64,000 nt of DNA, taken from an uncultured Lachnospiraceae bacterium (GTDB lineage: Bacteria; Bacillota; Clostridia; Lachnospirales; Lachnospiraceae). Shown here in pieces: positions 44,878 to 54,700 of this stretch (position 1 is the stretch's first letter; each line of letters starts with the position of its first letter). A program made the position numbers and the translations under genes. Location of the stretch: the NCBI GenBank assembly GCA_947176505.1, contig CAMWQW010000004.1, positions 1 through 64,000 on the forward strand. Reading direction: 5' to 3'. The notes beneath the pieces were generated by a model that was not told where the DNA came from, made no database searches, and worked only from the letters and a program-made list of their open reading frames with translations.

Positions 44878-47800
44878 ATGTATTTAAAAAGCATTGAAGT
44901 GCATGGATTTAAATCCTTTGCAAATAAAATTATTTTTAAATTTCACAACGGAATTACCGGTATTGTAGGACCAAACGGTTCCGGTAAAAGTAATGTGGCA
45001 GACGCCGTCAGATGGGTACTTGGAGAACAGCGCATTAAACAGCTTCGTGGTGCGAGTATGCAGGATGTTATCTTTTCCGGTACGGAAATGCGCAAACCTT
45101 TAGGTTATGCATATGTGGCGATTACGCTTGACAATGCGGATCATCAGCTTGCGATAGATTATGATGAGGTGACGGTTTCCAGAAGGCTGTACCGCTCCGG
45201 AGAGAGTGAATACATGATCAACGGTGCAGTATGTCGATTAAAGGATGTCAATGAATTATTCTATGATACGGGTATCGGTAAAGAAGGGTACTCTATCATC
45301 GGTCAGGGTCAGATTGATAAGATTCTGAGCGGGAAGCCGGAAGAGAGAAGGGAATTGTTCGACGAAGCGGCTGGTATCGTAAAATTTAAGCGCAGAAAGT
45401 ATGCGGCGCAAAAGAAGCTGGAGGATGAGAAACAGAATCTTGTCCGCGTCAATGATATCCTTACCGAGTTGGAGAAACAAATCGGACCGTTGGAGAAACA
45501 GTCTGAGAAGGCAAAAGTATATCTGAAAAAGAAAGAGGAGTTAAAGACTCTGGATGTCAATGTGTTCCTTTTAGAGAATGTGCGCGTCAGACAGCAGCTT
45601 ACTGAGGTGGAAGGTAAGTTACATATTGCAAACGGAGATTTAGAGGATACAAAACAGAAATATGAACAGATTAAAGATGAATATGAACAGATAATGGGCA
45701 GGATTGAGCTTTTGGATCAGTCGATTGAGACAGCAAGGGCTACATTGACGGACACTGGCGTTACACGATCCAAGCTGGAAGGCGAAATTAACGTATTGAA
45801 GGAACAGATTCATTCTGCTGAGGGAAACGAGGAACATTTACAGAATCGTATCCGAAATATTCAGGAGCAGATTGACGAGCGTACAACAGAGAAGAATGAA
45901 ATCCTGACGGAAAAGAGTGAAATTGATACCAAACTGGAACAGTTGGAACAGGCGAGAGGCGAAGCAAGGAGGCTGCTTGAGGAAACGCAGGGCAAGATTG
46001 AGGAACTGAACAATCATATCGAGAGCGGTAAGAATACGATTATTGATGCCTTAAATAATCGTGCCACGATTAAATCGAAACTGGGACGCTATGACACCAT
46101 GCTGGAACAGATTAACATCCGTAAGGCGGAATTAAATTCCAGACTACTTCGGGCAAAGTCTGATGAAGCGGCACAGACAGAGACTATCAAGAAATTGGAA
46201 GAGGAGTTTGAGGCGGTCAATGTTGTGATCCGTGAGCTGAATGAGAAGCAGGAAAGTATGGAAGAACAGCTTGTCGGTATGCGGGAGGAGCTGGCAGGCA
46301 GGGATCAGAAGTTACGAGATACACAGGTGCTTTATCATCAGGAAAAATCTAAGCTGGAGGCACTTGCGAATCTGACAGAACGCTATGAAGGATATGGCGG
46401 AAGCGTCAAGGCAGTCATGGAGCGGAAAGGACAGGAGAAAGGTATTATCGGTGTCGTAGCCGACATCATTCAGGCAGATGCGAAATATGAGACGGCGATT
46501 GAGACGGCACTGGGCGGTAATATCCAGAATATTGTTACAGAAGATGAAGAGACGGCAAAGCGCATGATTGGATATTTAAAGAAAGCGAAAGCCGGACGAG
46601 CCACTTTTCTGCCGCTTACGAGCATCACACATCCGCAGGAGTTTAAGAACCCGGAAGCACTCAAGGAAGAGGGCGTTATCGGCATGGCGGATGATTTGGT
46701 GAAGATTGACAAGAAGTACCGCAATGTTGCAAAAGCAATGCTTGGGCGCATTGTAGTAGTTGATAATGTGGATCATGCCGTAAAAATTGCCAGAAAGTTC
46801 GATTACGGTATTCGAATGGTTACACTGGAAGGTGAGCTGCTTGTACCCGGCGGTGCCATCAGCGGCGGTGCTTTTAAGAATAACTCCAATCTTCTGGGCA
46901 GACGCCGGGAGATGGAGGAATTAGAGAAGAAAGTAAAACAATATGTCATAGAAATTGACAAGCTGCTTAACGATATCGAAGATACGAAGAGAAGACGGAA
47001 TAAGCTTCGCCTTGACATAGAAGATATCAAAGGGCAGTTACAGCGTAAATTCATAGAGCAGAATACCGCCAGAATGAATGTGATGCAGGCGAGAGATAAG
47101 AAGAGCGAGACGGAAGAAGGCTTTGGCGAGTTAAAGAGCGAAGAGCAGGATATTGAGCTTCAAATCAAAGAGATTCAGGTAGGCAAAGATGAGATTGCCA
47201 GAGAACTGGAAGATTCCGAGACATTGGAGAAAAATGTGGAAGCGCAGATAACACAGTTCCAGCAACAGTTGGAAGTAAAGCGCGCAGAAGAATCCGGGCA
47301 GTCTGCCAAGGTGTCCGAGTGGGATGTAGAAGTAGAGAAGATGCGTCAGACTGAAGATTTCCAGCGCCAGAATCTGGAACGTGTGGAAGGCGAGATTGCC
47401 AGACACACGGCGGAGCTTACGGAAGTACAAGAGGGACTACATCTTGGTAAGGAAGAAGTAGAGCGCAAGAAAGCTAGTATTCTTGAGATAGAGAAGACGA
47501 TTGCATCTTCTTATACGGCACAAACTGATGCGGCACAAAAGCTCAAAGACGATACGGCTGCAAAAGAAGAATTGGCAGCGAAACAGAAGAATTTCTTTGC
47601 ATCCAGAGAAGAGTTATCAGAAAGGATGACGGCGCTCGATAAGGAAGTATACCGTTTAGGCAGCCAGAGAGAGCGTATGGAAGAGTCCATAGAAAGTCAG
47701 ATTAATTATATGTGGGATGAGTATGAAATCACATTATCTGATGCAGAATCTTTAAAGGATGATACAATGGACGATTTGCCGTCTATGAAGAAAGAGATTA

Positions 47801-48438
47801 CCGCTCTCAAAGATGCAATCAAAAGACTGGGAGATGTCAATGTCAATGCGATAGAAGATTTTAAGAATCTGATGGAACGGTATACGTTCTTGAAGACGCA
47901 GCATGACGATTTGGTAGAAGCCGAGAAGACGCTGCTTAATATCATTGAAGAGTTGGATACATCTATGAGAAAACAGTTCAATGAGAAGTTTGCGGAGATT
48001 AACAAAGAGTTCGATAAAGTATTTAAAGAACTTTTTGGTGGTGGTAAAGGAACACTGGAACTGATAGAAGAAGAGGATGTATTGGAAGCAGGAATACGCA
48101 TTATTGCTCAGCCGCCCGGTAAGAAGCTGGTTAACATGATGCAGATGTCCGGTGGAGAAAAATCCTTGACAGCTATTTGCCTTCTTTTTGCGATCCAGAA
48201 TTTGAAACCTTCACCATTCTGTCTGCTTGACGAGATAGAGGCGGCGCTGGATGAAACTAATGTGGGAAGATTTGCGAAATATTTGCATAAGCTGACGAAG
48301 AATACGCAGTTTATAGTGATCACCCACAGACGAGGCACAATGGAGAAAGCGGACCGTCTTTACGGTATTACGATGCAGGAGAAGGGTGTGTCTACATTGG
48401 TGAGCGTTAATTTGATTGATAAGGAATTGGATGACTGA
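44878..48438 (+). CDS. smc: Chromosome segregation ATPase SMC
   Basis: 1186 residues. N-terminal Walker A GPNGSGKSNVADAVRW, two long coiled-coil arms, a hinge domain (about residues 500-670; GYGGSVKAV through GGAISGGAF), and C-terminal signature MSGGEKSLTAICLLFA with Walker B CLLDEIEAALDE. It condenses and helps segregate the chromosome with ScpA/ScpB, which are not in the window. GAGGT precedes the ATG. It overlaps ftsY by one base. Confidence 0.98.
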   Translation: MYLKSIEVHGFKSFANKIIFKFHNGITGIVGPNGSGKSNVADAVRWVLGEQRIKQLRGASMQDVIFSGTEMRKPLGYAYVAITLDNADHQLAIDYDEVTVSRRLYRSGESEYMINGAVCRLKDVNELFYDTGIGKEGYSIIGQGQIDKILSGKPEERRELFDEAAGIVKFKRRKYAAQKKLEDEKQNLVRVNDILTELEKQIGPLEKQSEKAKVYLKKKEELKTLDVNVFLLENVRVRQQLTEVEGKLHIANGDLEDTKQKYEQIKDEYEQIMGRIELLDQSIETARATLTDTGVTRSKLEGEINVLKEQIHSAEGNEEHLQNRIRNIQEQIDERTTEKNEILTEKSEIDTKLEQLEQARGEARRLLEETQGKIEELNNHIESGKNTIIDALNNRATIKSKLGRYDTMLEQINIRKAELNSRLLRAKSDEAAQTETIKKLEEEFEAVNVVIRELNEKQESMEEQLVGMREELAGRDQKLRDTQVLYHQEKSKLEALANLTERYEGYGGSVKAVMERKGQEKGIIGVVADIIQADAKYETAIETALGGNIQNIVTEDEETAKRMIGYLKKAKAGRATFLPLTSITHPQEFKNPEALKEEGVIGMADDLVKIDKKYRNVAKAMLGRIVVVDNVDHAVKIARKFDYGIRMVTLEGELLVPGGAISGGAFKNNSNLLGRRREMEELEKKVKQYVIEIDKLLNDIEDTKRRRNKLRLDIEDIKGQLQRKFIEQNTARMNVMQARDKKSETEEGFGELKSEEQDIELQIKEIQVGKDEIARELEDSETLEKNVEAQITQFQQQLEVKRAEESGQSAKVSEWDVEVEKMRQTEDFQRQNLERVEGEIARHTAELTEVQEGLHLGKEEVERKKASILEIEKTIASSYTAQTDAAQKLKDDTAAKEELAAKQKNFFASREELSERMTALDKEVYRLGSQRERMEESIESQINYMWDEYEITLSDAESLKDDTMDDLPSMKKEITALKDAIKRLGDVNVNAIEDFKNLMERYTFLKTQHDDLVEAEKTLLNIIEELDTSMRKQFNEKFAEINKEFDKVFKELFGGGKGTLELIEEEDVLEAGIRIIAQPPGKKLVNMMQMSGGEKSLTAICLLFAIQNLKPSPFCLLDEIEAALDETNVGRFAKYLHKLTKNTQFIVITHRRGTMEKADRLYGITMQEKGVSTLVSVNLIDKELDD

Positions 48439-49409
48439 TGAGTGAAGATAAAAAAGGTTTTTTCAGCAGATTAAAAGAAGGATTGAGTAAAACAAGGGAT
48501 AATATTGTACATGGAATTGATGCAGTATTTGGCGGGTTTTCCAGTATTGATGAGGAGTTCTATGAAGAACTGGAAGAAATTCTGATTATGGGTGACATCG
48601 GTGTTGCCGCAACCGAAGAGATACTTGATAAGCTGCGGGAACAGGTGAAAGAGAATCATATCAAAGAACCGGCTGACTGCAAAGAATTCCTGATACAAAA
48701 TATCAAAGAGCAGATGCAGGTAGGCGAGACGGCGTACGATTTCGAGAATAAACAGTCGGTGGTGCTTGTGATAGGAGTCAACGGCGTGGGTAAGACAACT
48801 ACGGTAGGGAAGCTTGCCGGGAAACTCAAATCTCAAGGGAAGAAGGTTCTTCTTGCGGCGGCGGATACTTTCCGTGCGGCAGCAGGTGAGCAGCTTAATG
48901 AGTGGGCGAACCGTGCGGGAGTGGATGTGATCGGAGGCAGTGAAGGCTCTGACCCTGCCAGTGTAATCTATGATGCGGTAAGTGCAGCGAAGGCGAGGGG
49001 TGTAGACGTACTTTTGTGCGATACGGCAGGACGACTGCACAATAAGAAGAATCTGATGGAAGAGTTGAAAAAGATTAATCGTATCATAGACAAAGAATTT
49101 CCCGGTGTGCACAGGGAGAACTTGGTGGTACTTGACGGCACTACCGGTCAGAATGCTCTTATGCAGGCGAAGGAGTTTAGTGAAGTGGCTGATTTGACAG
49201 GTATTATCCTGACGAAGATGGACGGTACGGCGAAGGGCGGTATTGCGGTAGCCATTCAGTCGGAATTACAGATTCCCGTGAAATATATCGGAGTGGGAGA
49301 GACCATAGACGACTTACAGAAATTCGATGCTGACCAGTTTGTAGACGCATTGTTTAACCGGGATTTGTCTGAAGATGCTGCAGAAGATGTTTCTGAGGAT
49401 GAGCGTTAA
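48438..49409 (+). CDS. ftsY: Signal recognition particle receptor FtsY
   Basis: 323 residues with a short N-terminal part and a full NG GTPase domain: [16 protein letters not shown] (G1), [15 protein letters not shown] (G3), [12 protein letters not shown] (G4), [11 protein letters not shown] (G5). The receptor docks Ffh-ribosome complexes at the membrane. The partner ffh is 5.7 kb downstream. Its start overlaps the smc stop (TGATG). Confidence 0.97.
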   Translation: MSEDKKGFFSRLKEGLSKTRDNIVHGIDAVFGGFSSIDEEFYEELEEILIMGDIGVAATEEILDKLREQVKENHIKEPADCKEFLIQNIKEQMQVGETAYDFENKQSVVLVIGVNGVGKTTTVGKLAGKLKSQGKKVLLAAADTFRAAAGEQLNEWANRAGVDVIGGSEGSDPASVIYDAVSAAKARGVDVLLCDTAGRLHNKKNLMEELKKINRIIDKEFPGVHRENLVVLDGTTGQNALMQAKEFSEVADLTGIILTKMDGTAKGGIAVAIQSELQIPVKYIGVGETIDDLQKFDADQFVDALFNRDLSEDAAEDVSEDER

Positions 49410-49429
49410 GAAAGGAACAGGGGATATAG

Positions 49430-50647
49430 ATGAAAGAATTATCGTTGGATAAGTTTGAGGAAGCATATGAGGTTGTCAAGGAAGTTGCTTCGGAGACAAA
49501 ACTGGTGTACAGTGATTATTTTAGTGCGCAGACAGGTAACAAAATTTATTTAAAGCCTGAAAATATGCAGCTTACAGGTGCATACAAGCTTCGCGGCGCT
49601 TATTATAAAATCAGTACGTTGACGGAGGAAGAGAGAAAGAAAGGCTTGATTACGGCATCAGCCGGCAATCACGCGCAGGGAGTTGCATACGCAGCCAAAT
49701 GTTACGGTGTGAAGGCGGTTATTGTGATGCCTACGACTACACCGCTCATCAAAGTGAACCGCACGAAGAGCTATGGGGCAGAAGTGATTCTTCATGGCGA
49801 CGTATACGACGAAGCCTGCATGTATGCTTATCAGCTGGCGGAAGAGAAAGGATATACTTTTGTGCACCCGTTTGATGATTTGGACGTGGCTTGCGGGCAG
49901 GGAACCATCGCGATGGAAATCATCAAGGAGCTTCCCCTTGTCGATTATATTTTAGTGCCTGTCGGAGGCGGTGGACTTGCAACGGGGGTATCAACACTGG
50001 CGAAACTTCTGAATCCCAAGATTAAAGTAATTGGGGTAGAGCCTGCCGGAGCGAATTGTATGCAGGAGTCTATCCGCGCAGGCAAAGTTCTGACACTCGA
50101 TCATGTGAATACGATTGCTGACGGTACTGCCGTCAAGACGCCGGGAACCAATATTTTCCCGTATATCAGCCAGAACTTGGATGATATTATTACCGTCGAA
50201 GATGAAGAGTTAGTTGTATCATTTCTCGATATGGTGGAAAATCATAAGATGATTGTTGAAAATTCAGGTCTTCTTACGGTAGCGGCGTTGAAGCATCTCG
50301 ACGTGAAAAACAAAAAGATTGTTTCTATTTTGAGCGGCGGAAATATGGATGTGATTACAATGTCTTCCGTGGTACAGCAGGGACTTGTGCTGCGTGACAG
50401 AATATTTACGGTTTCCGTGCTTTTGCCGGATAAACCGGGAGAATTGTCCAGAGTGTCCGATGTGATTGCAAAGCAGAGCGGCAATGTTATTAAACTGGAG
50501 CATAACCAGTTCGTATCTATTAATCGTAATGCGGCAGTAGAACTGAGGATCACGCTGGAGGCATACGGTACGGAACATAAGAATCAGATTATAGAGGCAT
50601 TGAACCAAAACGGGTATCAGCCGAAACTTGTGCGTGTAGGAATATAA
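49430..50647 (+). CDS. ilvA: Threonine ammonia-lyase with ACT domain
   Basis: 405 residues. PLP-binding lysine in TGAYKLRGAYYK, phosphate loop VGGGGLATG, and C-terminal ACT domain (about 330-405, TVSVLLPDKPGELSRVSDVI). It deaminates threonine to 2-oxobutanoate. The short single-ACT form resembles the TdcB/catabolic-type or clostridial biosynthetic enzyme, so feedback control by isoleucine cannot be told. It begins 20 bases after ftsY and is the first gene of an accessory block within the core cluster. Confidence 0.93.
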   Translation: MKELSLDKFEEAYEVVKEVASETKLVYSDYFSAQTGNKIYLKPENMQLTGAYKLRGAYYKISTLTEEERKKGLITASAGNHAQGVAYAAKCYGVKAVIVMPTTTPLIKVNRTKSYGAEVILHGDVYDEACMYAYQLAEEKGYTFVHPFDDLDVACGQGTIAMEIIKELPLVDYILVPVGGGGLATGVSTLAKLLNPKIKVIGVEPAGANCMQESIRAGKVLTLDHVNTIADGTAVKTPGTNIFPYISQNLDDIITVEDEELVVSFLDMVENHKMIVENSGLLTVAALKHLDVKNKKIVSILSGGNMDVITMSSVVQQGLVLRDRIFTVSVLLPDKPGELSRVSDVIAKQSGNVIKLEHNQFVSINRNAAVELRITLEAYGTEHKNQIIEALNQNGYQPKLVRVGI

Positions 50648-50674
50648 TATCGGCTTAGCGGTTTGCAGACAGAG

Positions 50675-50703
50675 AAGTCAGACTGTACTGGTCTGACTTT
50701 TTT
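50675..50703 (+). terminator. Terminator after ilvA
   Basis: AAGTCAGAC (50675-50683) pairs with GTCTGACTT (50691-50699), then TTTTTT. Confidence 0.85.
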
Positions 50704-50730
50704 GCGTCATGTTTTTATAGAAAACGGATA

Positions 50731-50739
50731 TGCTATAGT
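50731..50739 (+). promoter_or_regulatory. Extended -10 promoter for the YitT gene
   Basis: TGCTATAGT is an extended -10 with no good -35. It lies 25 bases before ATG 50765. Confidence 0.4.
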
Positions 50740-50764
50740 TGTGTTAAAAGAAATGTCAGAATAA

Positions 50765-51706
50765 ATGACAGCATCTAAAATAGCTGATTACAAGGACAGA
50801 AAGAGAATGAGAAGAAAAAAAGAGGAGAAAAATAAAAAAAATTCAAAAAAAAGCAAGACAGAATGGTTAAAGAAATATATTATTATAACAGCGGCAGCTT
50901 TTGTGAATGCTGTTGGGATTAGTTTGTTCATTGATCCAAACAACATGGCTCCCGGAGGCGTGACAGGAATAGCGATCCTATTAAGCAGATTGGCTCCGAT
51001 CAATACCGGTACACTAATCTTGCTTTTGAATATACCGATTCTTGTTTTTGCCATATGGAAGTTCGGAATAGGGCTGACTGTTTCGACGATTTATGCCACG
51101 GTGCTCATTTCCACATTTACCAATATTTTGACTTCCTTTCCGGCAGCAACCTGTGATAGACTGTTGGCAGCGATTGCTGGAGGAATTTTATCGGCGGTGT
51201 CTATCGGTATTATATTTAAGATGGGTGCGACAACGGGTGGTATGGATATCATAGTCAAAGCGCTGCGGCTGAAGTTTCCTCATTTGAAGACCGGGAACTT
51301 GTTTTTTATTGCAGATGCGATTGTCGTGACGCTGTCAGGCATTGTGTTCAGGGACGTTGACGCAGCGCTGTATGCGGCGATTGCAGTTGGCTGTTCTTCC
51401 GTTACGATGGACGTGGTGCTTTATGGAAGAGATGAGGCGAAATTGTTGTACATCATCAGCGATAAGCCGGAGCAGATTAAGGCAAGAGTCTTGGAGGAAC
51501 TGGATATCGGTATGACATTGATAAACGGACGTGGAGCCTACAGCGGAAATGATAAGCAGGTGATTATGTGTGCTATGAAGAAAACAGTGTTTCCGCGCGT
51601 AGAGAGCATTGTACGTGATGAAGATGCGGAATCTTTCATGATTATTACGAGCGCTTCGGAGATTTTCGGAGAAGGATACAAGAGCTATTTCAGCGAGCGG
51701 ATATAA
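50765..51706 (+). CDS. YitT family membrane protein
   Basis: 313 residues. A very basic N-terminus (MRRKKEEKNKKNSKKSK) precedes about five helices (for example IIITAAAFVNAVGISLFI, LILLLNIPILVFAIWKFGIG). The family block NNMAPGGVTGIAILL is present, and the C-terminal 80 residues are a DUF2179 domain (LLYIISDKPEQIKARVL...FPRVESIVRDED). Function is not established. The start may be ATG 50807 instead; neither has a strong ribosome site. Confidence 0.88.
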   Translation: MTASKIADYKDRKRMRRKKEEKNKKNSKKSKTEWLKKYIIITAAAFVNAVGISLFIDPNNMAPGGVTGIAILLSRLAPINTGTLILLLNIPILVFAIWKFGIGLTVSTIYATVLISTFTNILTSFPAATCDRLLAAIAGGILSAVSIGIIFKMGATTGGMDIIVKALRLKFPHLKTGNLFFIADAIVVTLSGIVFRDVDAALYAAIAVGCSSVTMDVVLYGRDEAKLLYIISDKPEQIKARVLEELDIGMTLINGRGAYSGNDKQVIMCAMKKTVFPRVESIVRDEDAESFMIITSASEIFGEGYKSYFSERI

Positions 51707-51761
51707 GGGAAGCAAAAGAAGATACAGCGTTAATAATGTGAAATAAGTATAAGGAGAATAT

Positions 51762-52889
51762 ATGCGGGACAATAGTTTTCAAAGTAAGAGACATAAGAAG
51801 AAACGCAGAAGAAATGAAAACGGGATACTGGTTGGTTCGATTATATTGTGTCTCGTTACACTATCTGCCATTACAATCTGTCTGATGATGGTGTTTAAAT
51901 ACCGCTCGGCACAGATGGAAAATGCGGTTGTCATGAATGAATTAGAGGCAATCCGCATGGACGAAACGGTTACATATACGCAAGGAGAAGTGGATGCCAT
52001 GATTGCCCTTGCCAGAGAGGAGACGGCGAGTCAGACAAGCGAAGAAGTGAGTAGTGAATTTTTGGATAAGCTCAAAGAACTTATGCTGTCCGGAGACGGA
52101 ACAGTCTCTATGCTGCGATATTTTTATCCGGATGAAATTGTTGTGGCAGATGCGGGAGAGTTTTACTTCTTTCCGATTTCGGATAATCTGGCACATCATA
52201 CATATGAACAGGCAAATTTTGCTTTAGACTCCGATCAGATTATGAACTACTATGAGAATGGAGAAAATATTGCGCATAAAGGCATTGACGTCTCCAAATA
52301 TCAGGGCAAGATAGATTGGGAAAAAGTGGCGGACGACGATGTGGAATATGCTTTTATCAGGCTTGGTATCAGAGGATACTCGGAAGGCGTGATTCTGGAA
52401 GACGAGACTTTTGAAGACAATATTAAAGGTGCCCGCCAAAATGATATTGATGTGGGTGTCTATTTCTTTACACAGGCGACCAGTGTGGAAGAGGCTGAGG
52501 AGGAAGCCCAGTATGTACTTGATGCGATAGAGCCGTATCAGGTAGACTATCCGGTTGTGATTGATATTGAAGCGGTAAACAGTGCTAATGCAAGGACGAA
52601 AGATCTGACGAAAGAAGAACGTACGGAATATTGCATCGCCTTTTGTGAAATGATTAAGAATGCCGGTTACACGCCTATGATTTACGGCAATCTGAAGTCA
52701 TTTATGCTGCTTTTGGATTTGGAACGGCTGGAAGAATATGATAAATGGTTTGCGCTTTATGATGAAGAGGTCTACTATCCATATGACTTTAAAGTATGGC
52801 AGTACACGGATGAAGGCAAAGTTGACGGAATTGATGTGAATGTGGACTTGAATATCAGTTTTGGAGATTGGTCTGATGGCGGACAATAA
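51762..52889 (+). CDS. Membrane-anchored GH25 lysozyme
   Basis: 375 residues: basic cytoplasmic start, one signal-anchor helix (about 25-47, ILVGSIILCLVTLSAITICLM), a spacer of about 120 residues, then a GH25 muramidase domain (about 165-370). Catalytic signatures GIDVSKYQGKIDW and VVIDIEAVN are intact, and FKVWQYTDEGKVDGID closes the domain. It is the second GH25 enzyme of the window but has a membrane anchor instead of wall-binding repeats. Its 3' end overlaps the AraC regulator by 14 bases. Confidence 0.92.
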   Translation: MRDNSFQSKRHKKKRRRNENGILVGSIILCLVTLSAITICLMMVFKYRSAQMENAVVMNELEAIRMDETVTYTQGEVDAMIALAREETASQTSEEVSSEFLDKLKELMLSGDGTVSMLRYFYPDEIVVADAGEFYFFPISDNLAHHTYEQANFALDSDQIMNYYENGENIAHKGIDVSKYQGKIDWEKVADDDVEYAFIRLGIRGYSEGVILEDETFEDNIKGARQNDIDVGVYFFTQATSVEEAEEEAQYVLDAIEPYQVDYPVVIDIEAVNSANARTKDLTKEERTEYCIAFCEMIKNAGYTPMIYGNLKSFMLLLDLERLEEYDKWFALYDEEVYYPYDFKVWQYTDEGKVDGIDVNVDLNISFGDWSDGGQ

Positions 52890-53796
52890 AGATAGAGGAA
52901 ATCATCGTAATAGACAAGAAAAAGAGCGCGCGGATTGCAAAGACGGTCGTATCGTAGAGTCTGAACAGTATGAAAAGACGGGATATTTGACGGAGCCATA
53001 CAGAATATTTCATTTGAGAGACTGTATGGAACAGCAGATTGATTTTCACTATCACGATTTTTATAAAATTATCTATTTCGTTGACGGCAGAGTGGACTAT
53101 AAGGTTGAAGGAAAGACCTATCATTTAAAACCATATGATTTCGTGCTTGTAGGCGCAAATGTGATTCATAAACCGGAGATTGACGGGTCAATTCCTTATG
53201 AGAGATATATCATTTATCTTTCCGAAGAATTTTTGGCGAAAAGCAATGAGAAAGGTGAGACGCTGAAATATTGCTTTGAGGAAGCGGAAAAGCAGCAGAA
53301 CCGGGTAGTTCATTTCTCACCGGAGAGTTATGAGGAGCTAATCGGCTGTCTGATGCGCATGGAACAGATTGAACGGCAGAGCGAAGCCTATATGAACGAT
53401 ATGCTTCTTAAGAGCGCGTTCATGGAGTTTATGGTGCTGTTTAACAGAACCGTGATCGGACAGCCGAAGGCATATATTACCACAGCGGCATATCATGAGA
53501 AGATTATAGATGTGATTGCTTATATTCAGGGGCATTTGTCTGAGGAGATAAGCGTGGATATGTTGGCAAAGCAATGCTATTTGAGCAAATATTATCTGAT
53601 GCGGCAATTTAAGGAAGCCACAGGCTATTCAATTCATCAGTACATTAATGAGAAGAGGATTCAGGCGGCGAGGAGAATGATTTTGTCCGGAATGCCGGCA
53701 TCCAAGGCGTGTTACGAGTGTGGGTTCCGTGATTATTCAACCTTTGCCAGACGGTTTAAGACGATTGTAGGAAGAGCGCCGTCGAAGTTTAAGTGA
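52876..53796 (+). CDS. AraC-family transcriptional regulator
   Basis: 306 residues. N-terminal cupin-type sensor (about 30-130; DFHYHDFYKIIYFVDG, YHLKPYDFVLVGANVIHKP), then a C-terminal double helix-turn-helix (about 205-305) with LAKQCYLSKYYLMRQFKEATG and ACYECGFRDYSTFARRFK, given here in separate pieces. ATG 52876 follows GGAG by 9 bases within the end of the lysozyme gene. The overlap suggests translational coupling; a carbohydrate-type ligand is typical of this architecture. Confidence 0.9.
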   Translation: MADNKDRGNHRNRQEKERADCKDGRIVESEQYEKTGYLTEPYRIFHLRDCMEQQIDFHYHDFYKIIYFVDGRVDYKVEGKTYHLKPYDFVLVGANVIHKPEIDGSIPYERYIIYLSEEFLAKSNEKGETLKYCFEEAEKQQNRVVHFSPESYEELIGCLMRMEQIERQSEAYMNDMLLKSAFMEFMVLFNRTVIGQPKAYITTAAYHEKIIDVIAYIQGHLSEEISVDMLAKQCYLSKYYLMRQFKEATGYSIHQYINEKRIQAARRMILSGMPASKACYECGFRDYSTFARRFKTIVGRAPSKFK

Positions 53797-53834
53797 GGAA
53801 ATATGATAAAAGCACCCTTTTGCGCGTTCTTAGG

Positions 53835-53864
53835 TTGCCTTTGAATCCTCGTATATGCTACAAT
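53835..53864 (+). promoter_or_regulatory. Promoter of the DUF1905/C39-like gene
   Basis: TTGCCT at 53835-53840, 18-base spacer, TACAAT at 53859-53864 preceded by TGC (extended -10). It lies 33 bases before the ATG. Confidence 0.65.
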
Positions 53865-53896
53865 AAAACTACTATGACAAGAAAGGCGGGTTATCT

Positions 53897-54568
53897 ATGA
53901 AATATGAATTTGAAGGAACGGTAGAGTTTCGGGAGAATGAGAATACAATAGCCGTACCGTTTAATGTTTGGGAAGTATGTGAGAAAGTAGGAGATGCACC
54001 GGTCAGAGTCTGCTTTGACGATGTCTGTTTTATTTGTGATCTTGTTCCGAAGGGACAAGGATATTATGATATTCCCGTAAGTCAGGACACCTTATCTAAG
54101 GTGGAGCTTGGGAAGAAGTATTTGATTTCCATTGAGATAGTCGGGAATGTGGTAAGTATGAGCAGTAACAGCCCGTATAGCACAGAACATCCGATCCGTA
54201 AGATTGACAATATTGATTTGGTGACCCAGCCGTGGGACGGGCTGTGCGGACAGGCTTGCGTTGCCATGATTGCAGGAACCACATTGGATGAGATGTGTGA
54301 TATTATGAAGTGTCGTGAGTGGCAGGCAAATATGAGCAAGATGATTGCTACGCTGGAATATCTTGGAATCCGTCATGCGGACAAGATTGTATATACATTA
54401 GGTAAATCTGTAGAACTGCCACGGTGTTGTATTATCATGGAGAAGATGGGCAGATACAGCCATTATCTTGTAGGCTTTGAAGGACAGTACTACGAACCAA
54501 ACCAAGGAGTGCTTCCGGAGTTTGATATGACGAAGATGGTCGGGTATTTAGAGGTTATTGCGGAGTAA
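53897..54568 (+). CDS. Fusion of a DUF1905-like barrel and a C39/papain-like domain
   Basis: 223 residues, no signal peptide or membrane helix. The N-terminal half (1 to about 85) matches the DUF1905 pattern: FEGTVEFREN, IAVPFNVWEVC, VRVCFDD, DLVPKGQGYYDIPVSQDTLSKVELGKKY in outline. The C-terminal half (about 110-220) resembles a C39-type cysteine peptidase: WDGLCGQACVAMIAG supplies Cys, SHYLVGFEGQYYEPNQG supplies His and a possible Asn. Substrate and real activity are unknown; it could be a pseudo-peptidase. It has its own promoter and terminator. Domain calls are by eye. Confidence 0.65.
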   Translation: MKYEFEGTVEFRENENTIAVPFNVWEVCEKVGDAPVRVCFDDVCFICDLVPKGQGYYDIPVSQDTLSKVELGKKYLISIEIVGNVVSMSSNSPYSTEHPIRKIDNIDLVTQPWDGLCGQACVAMIAGTTLDEMCDIMKCREWQANMSKMIATLEYLGIRHADKIVYTLGKSVELPRCCIIMEKMGRYSHYLVGFEGQYYEPNQGVLPEFDMTKMVGYLEVIAE

Positions 54569-54596
54569 TTAAGACAAAGACTTATAGAGAAGAAAA

Positions 54597-54636
54597 GAAA
54601 GAGTGTCAAGAAAAAATACTTGACACCCTTTCTTTT
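54597..54636 (+). terminator. Terminator before ylxM
   Basis: 13-bp stem with one mismatch: GAAAG-A-GTGTCAAG (54597-54610) with CTTGACAC-C-CTTTC (54619-54632), then TTTT. The second arm contains the -35 of the next promoter. Confidence 0.8.
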
Positions 54637-54648
54637 GTATAGTAGAAT
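54620..54648 (+). promoter_or_regulatory. Promoter of ylxM-ffh, embedded in the terminator
   Basis: TTGACA at 54620-54625, 17-base spacer, TAGAAT at 54643-54648. The -35 lies in the descending arm of the upstream terminator. Start of transcription near 54655 leaves about 46 bases to ATG 54701. Confidence 0.75.
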
Positions 54649-54700
54649 GCATAAGTCGGAAACAGTGCAGGGACAATGTTTCTGGCAGAAAGTTTATGAC

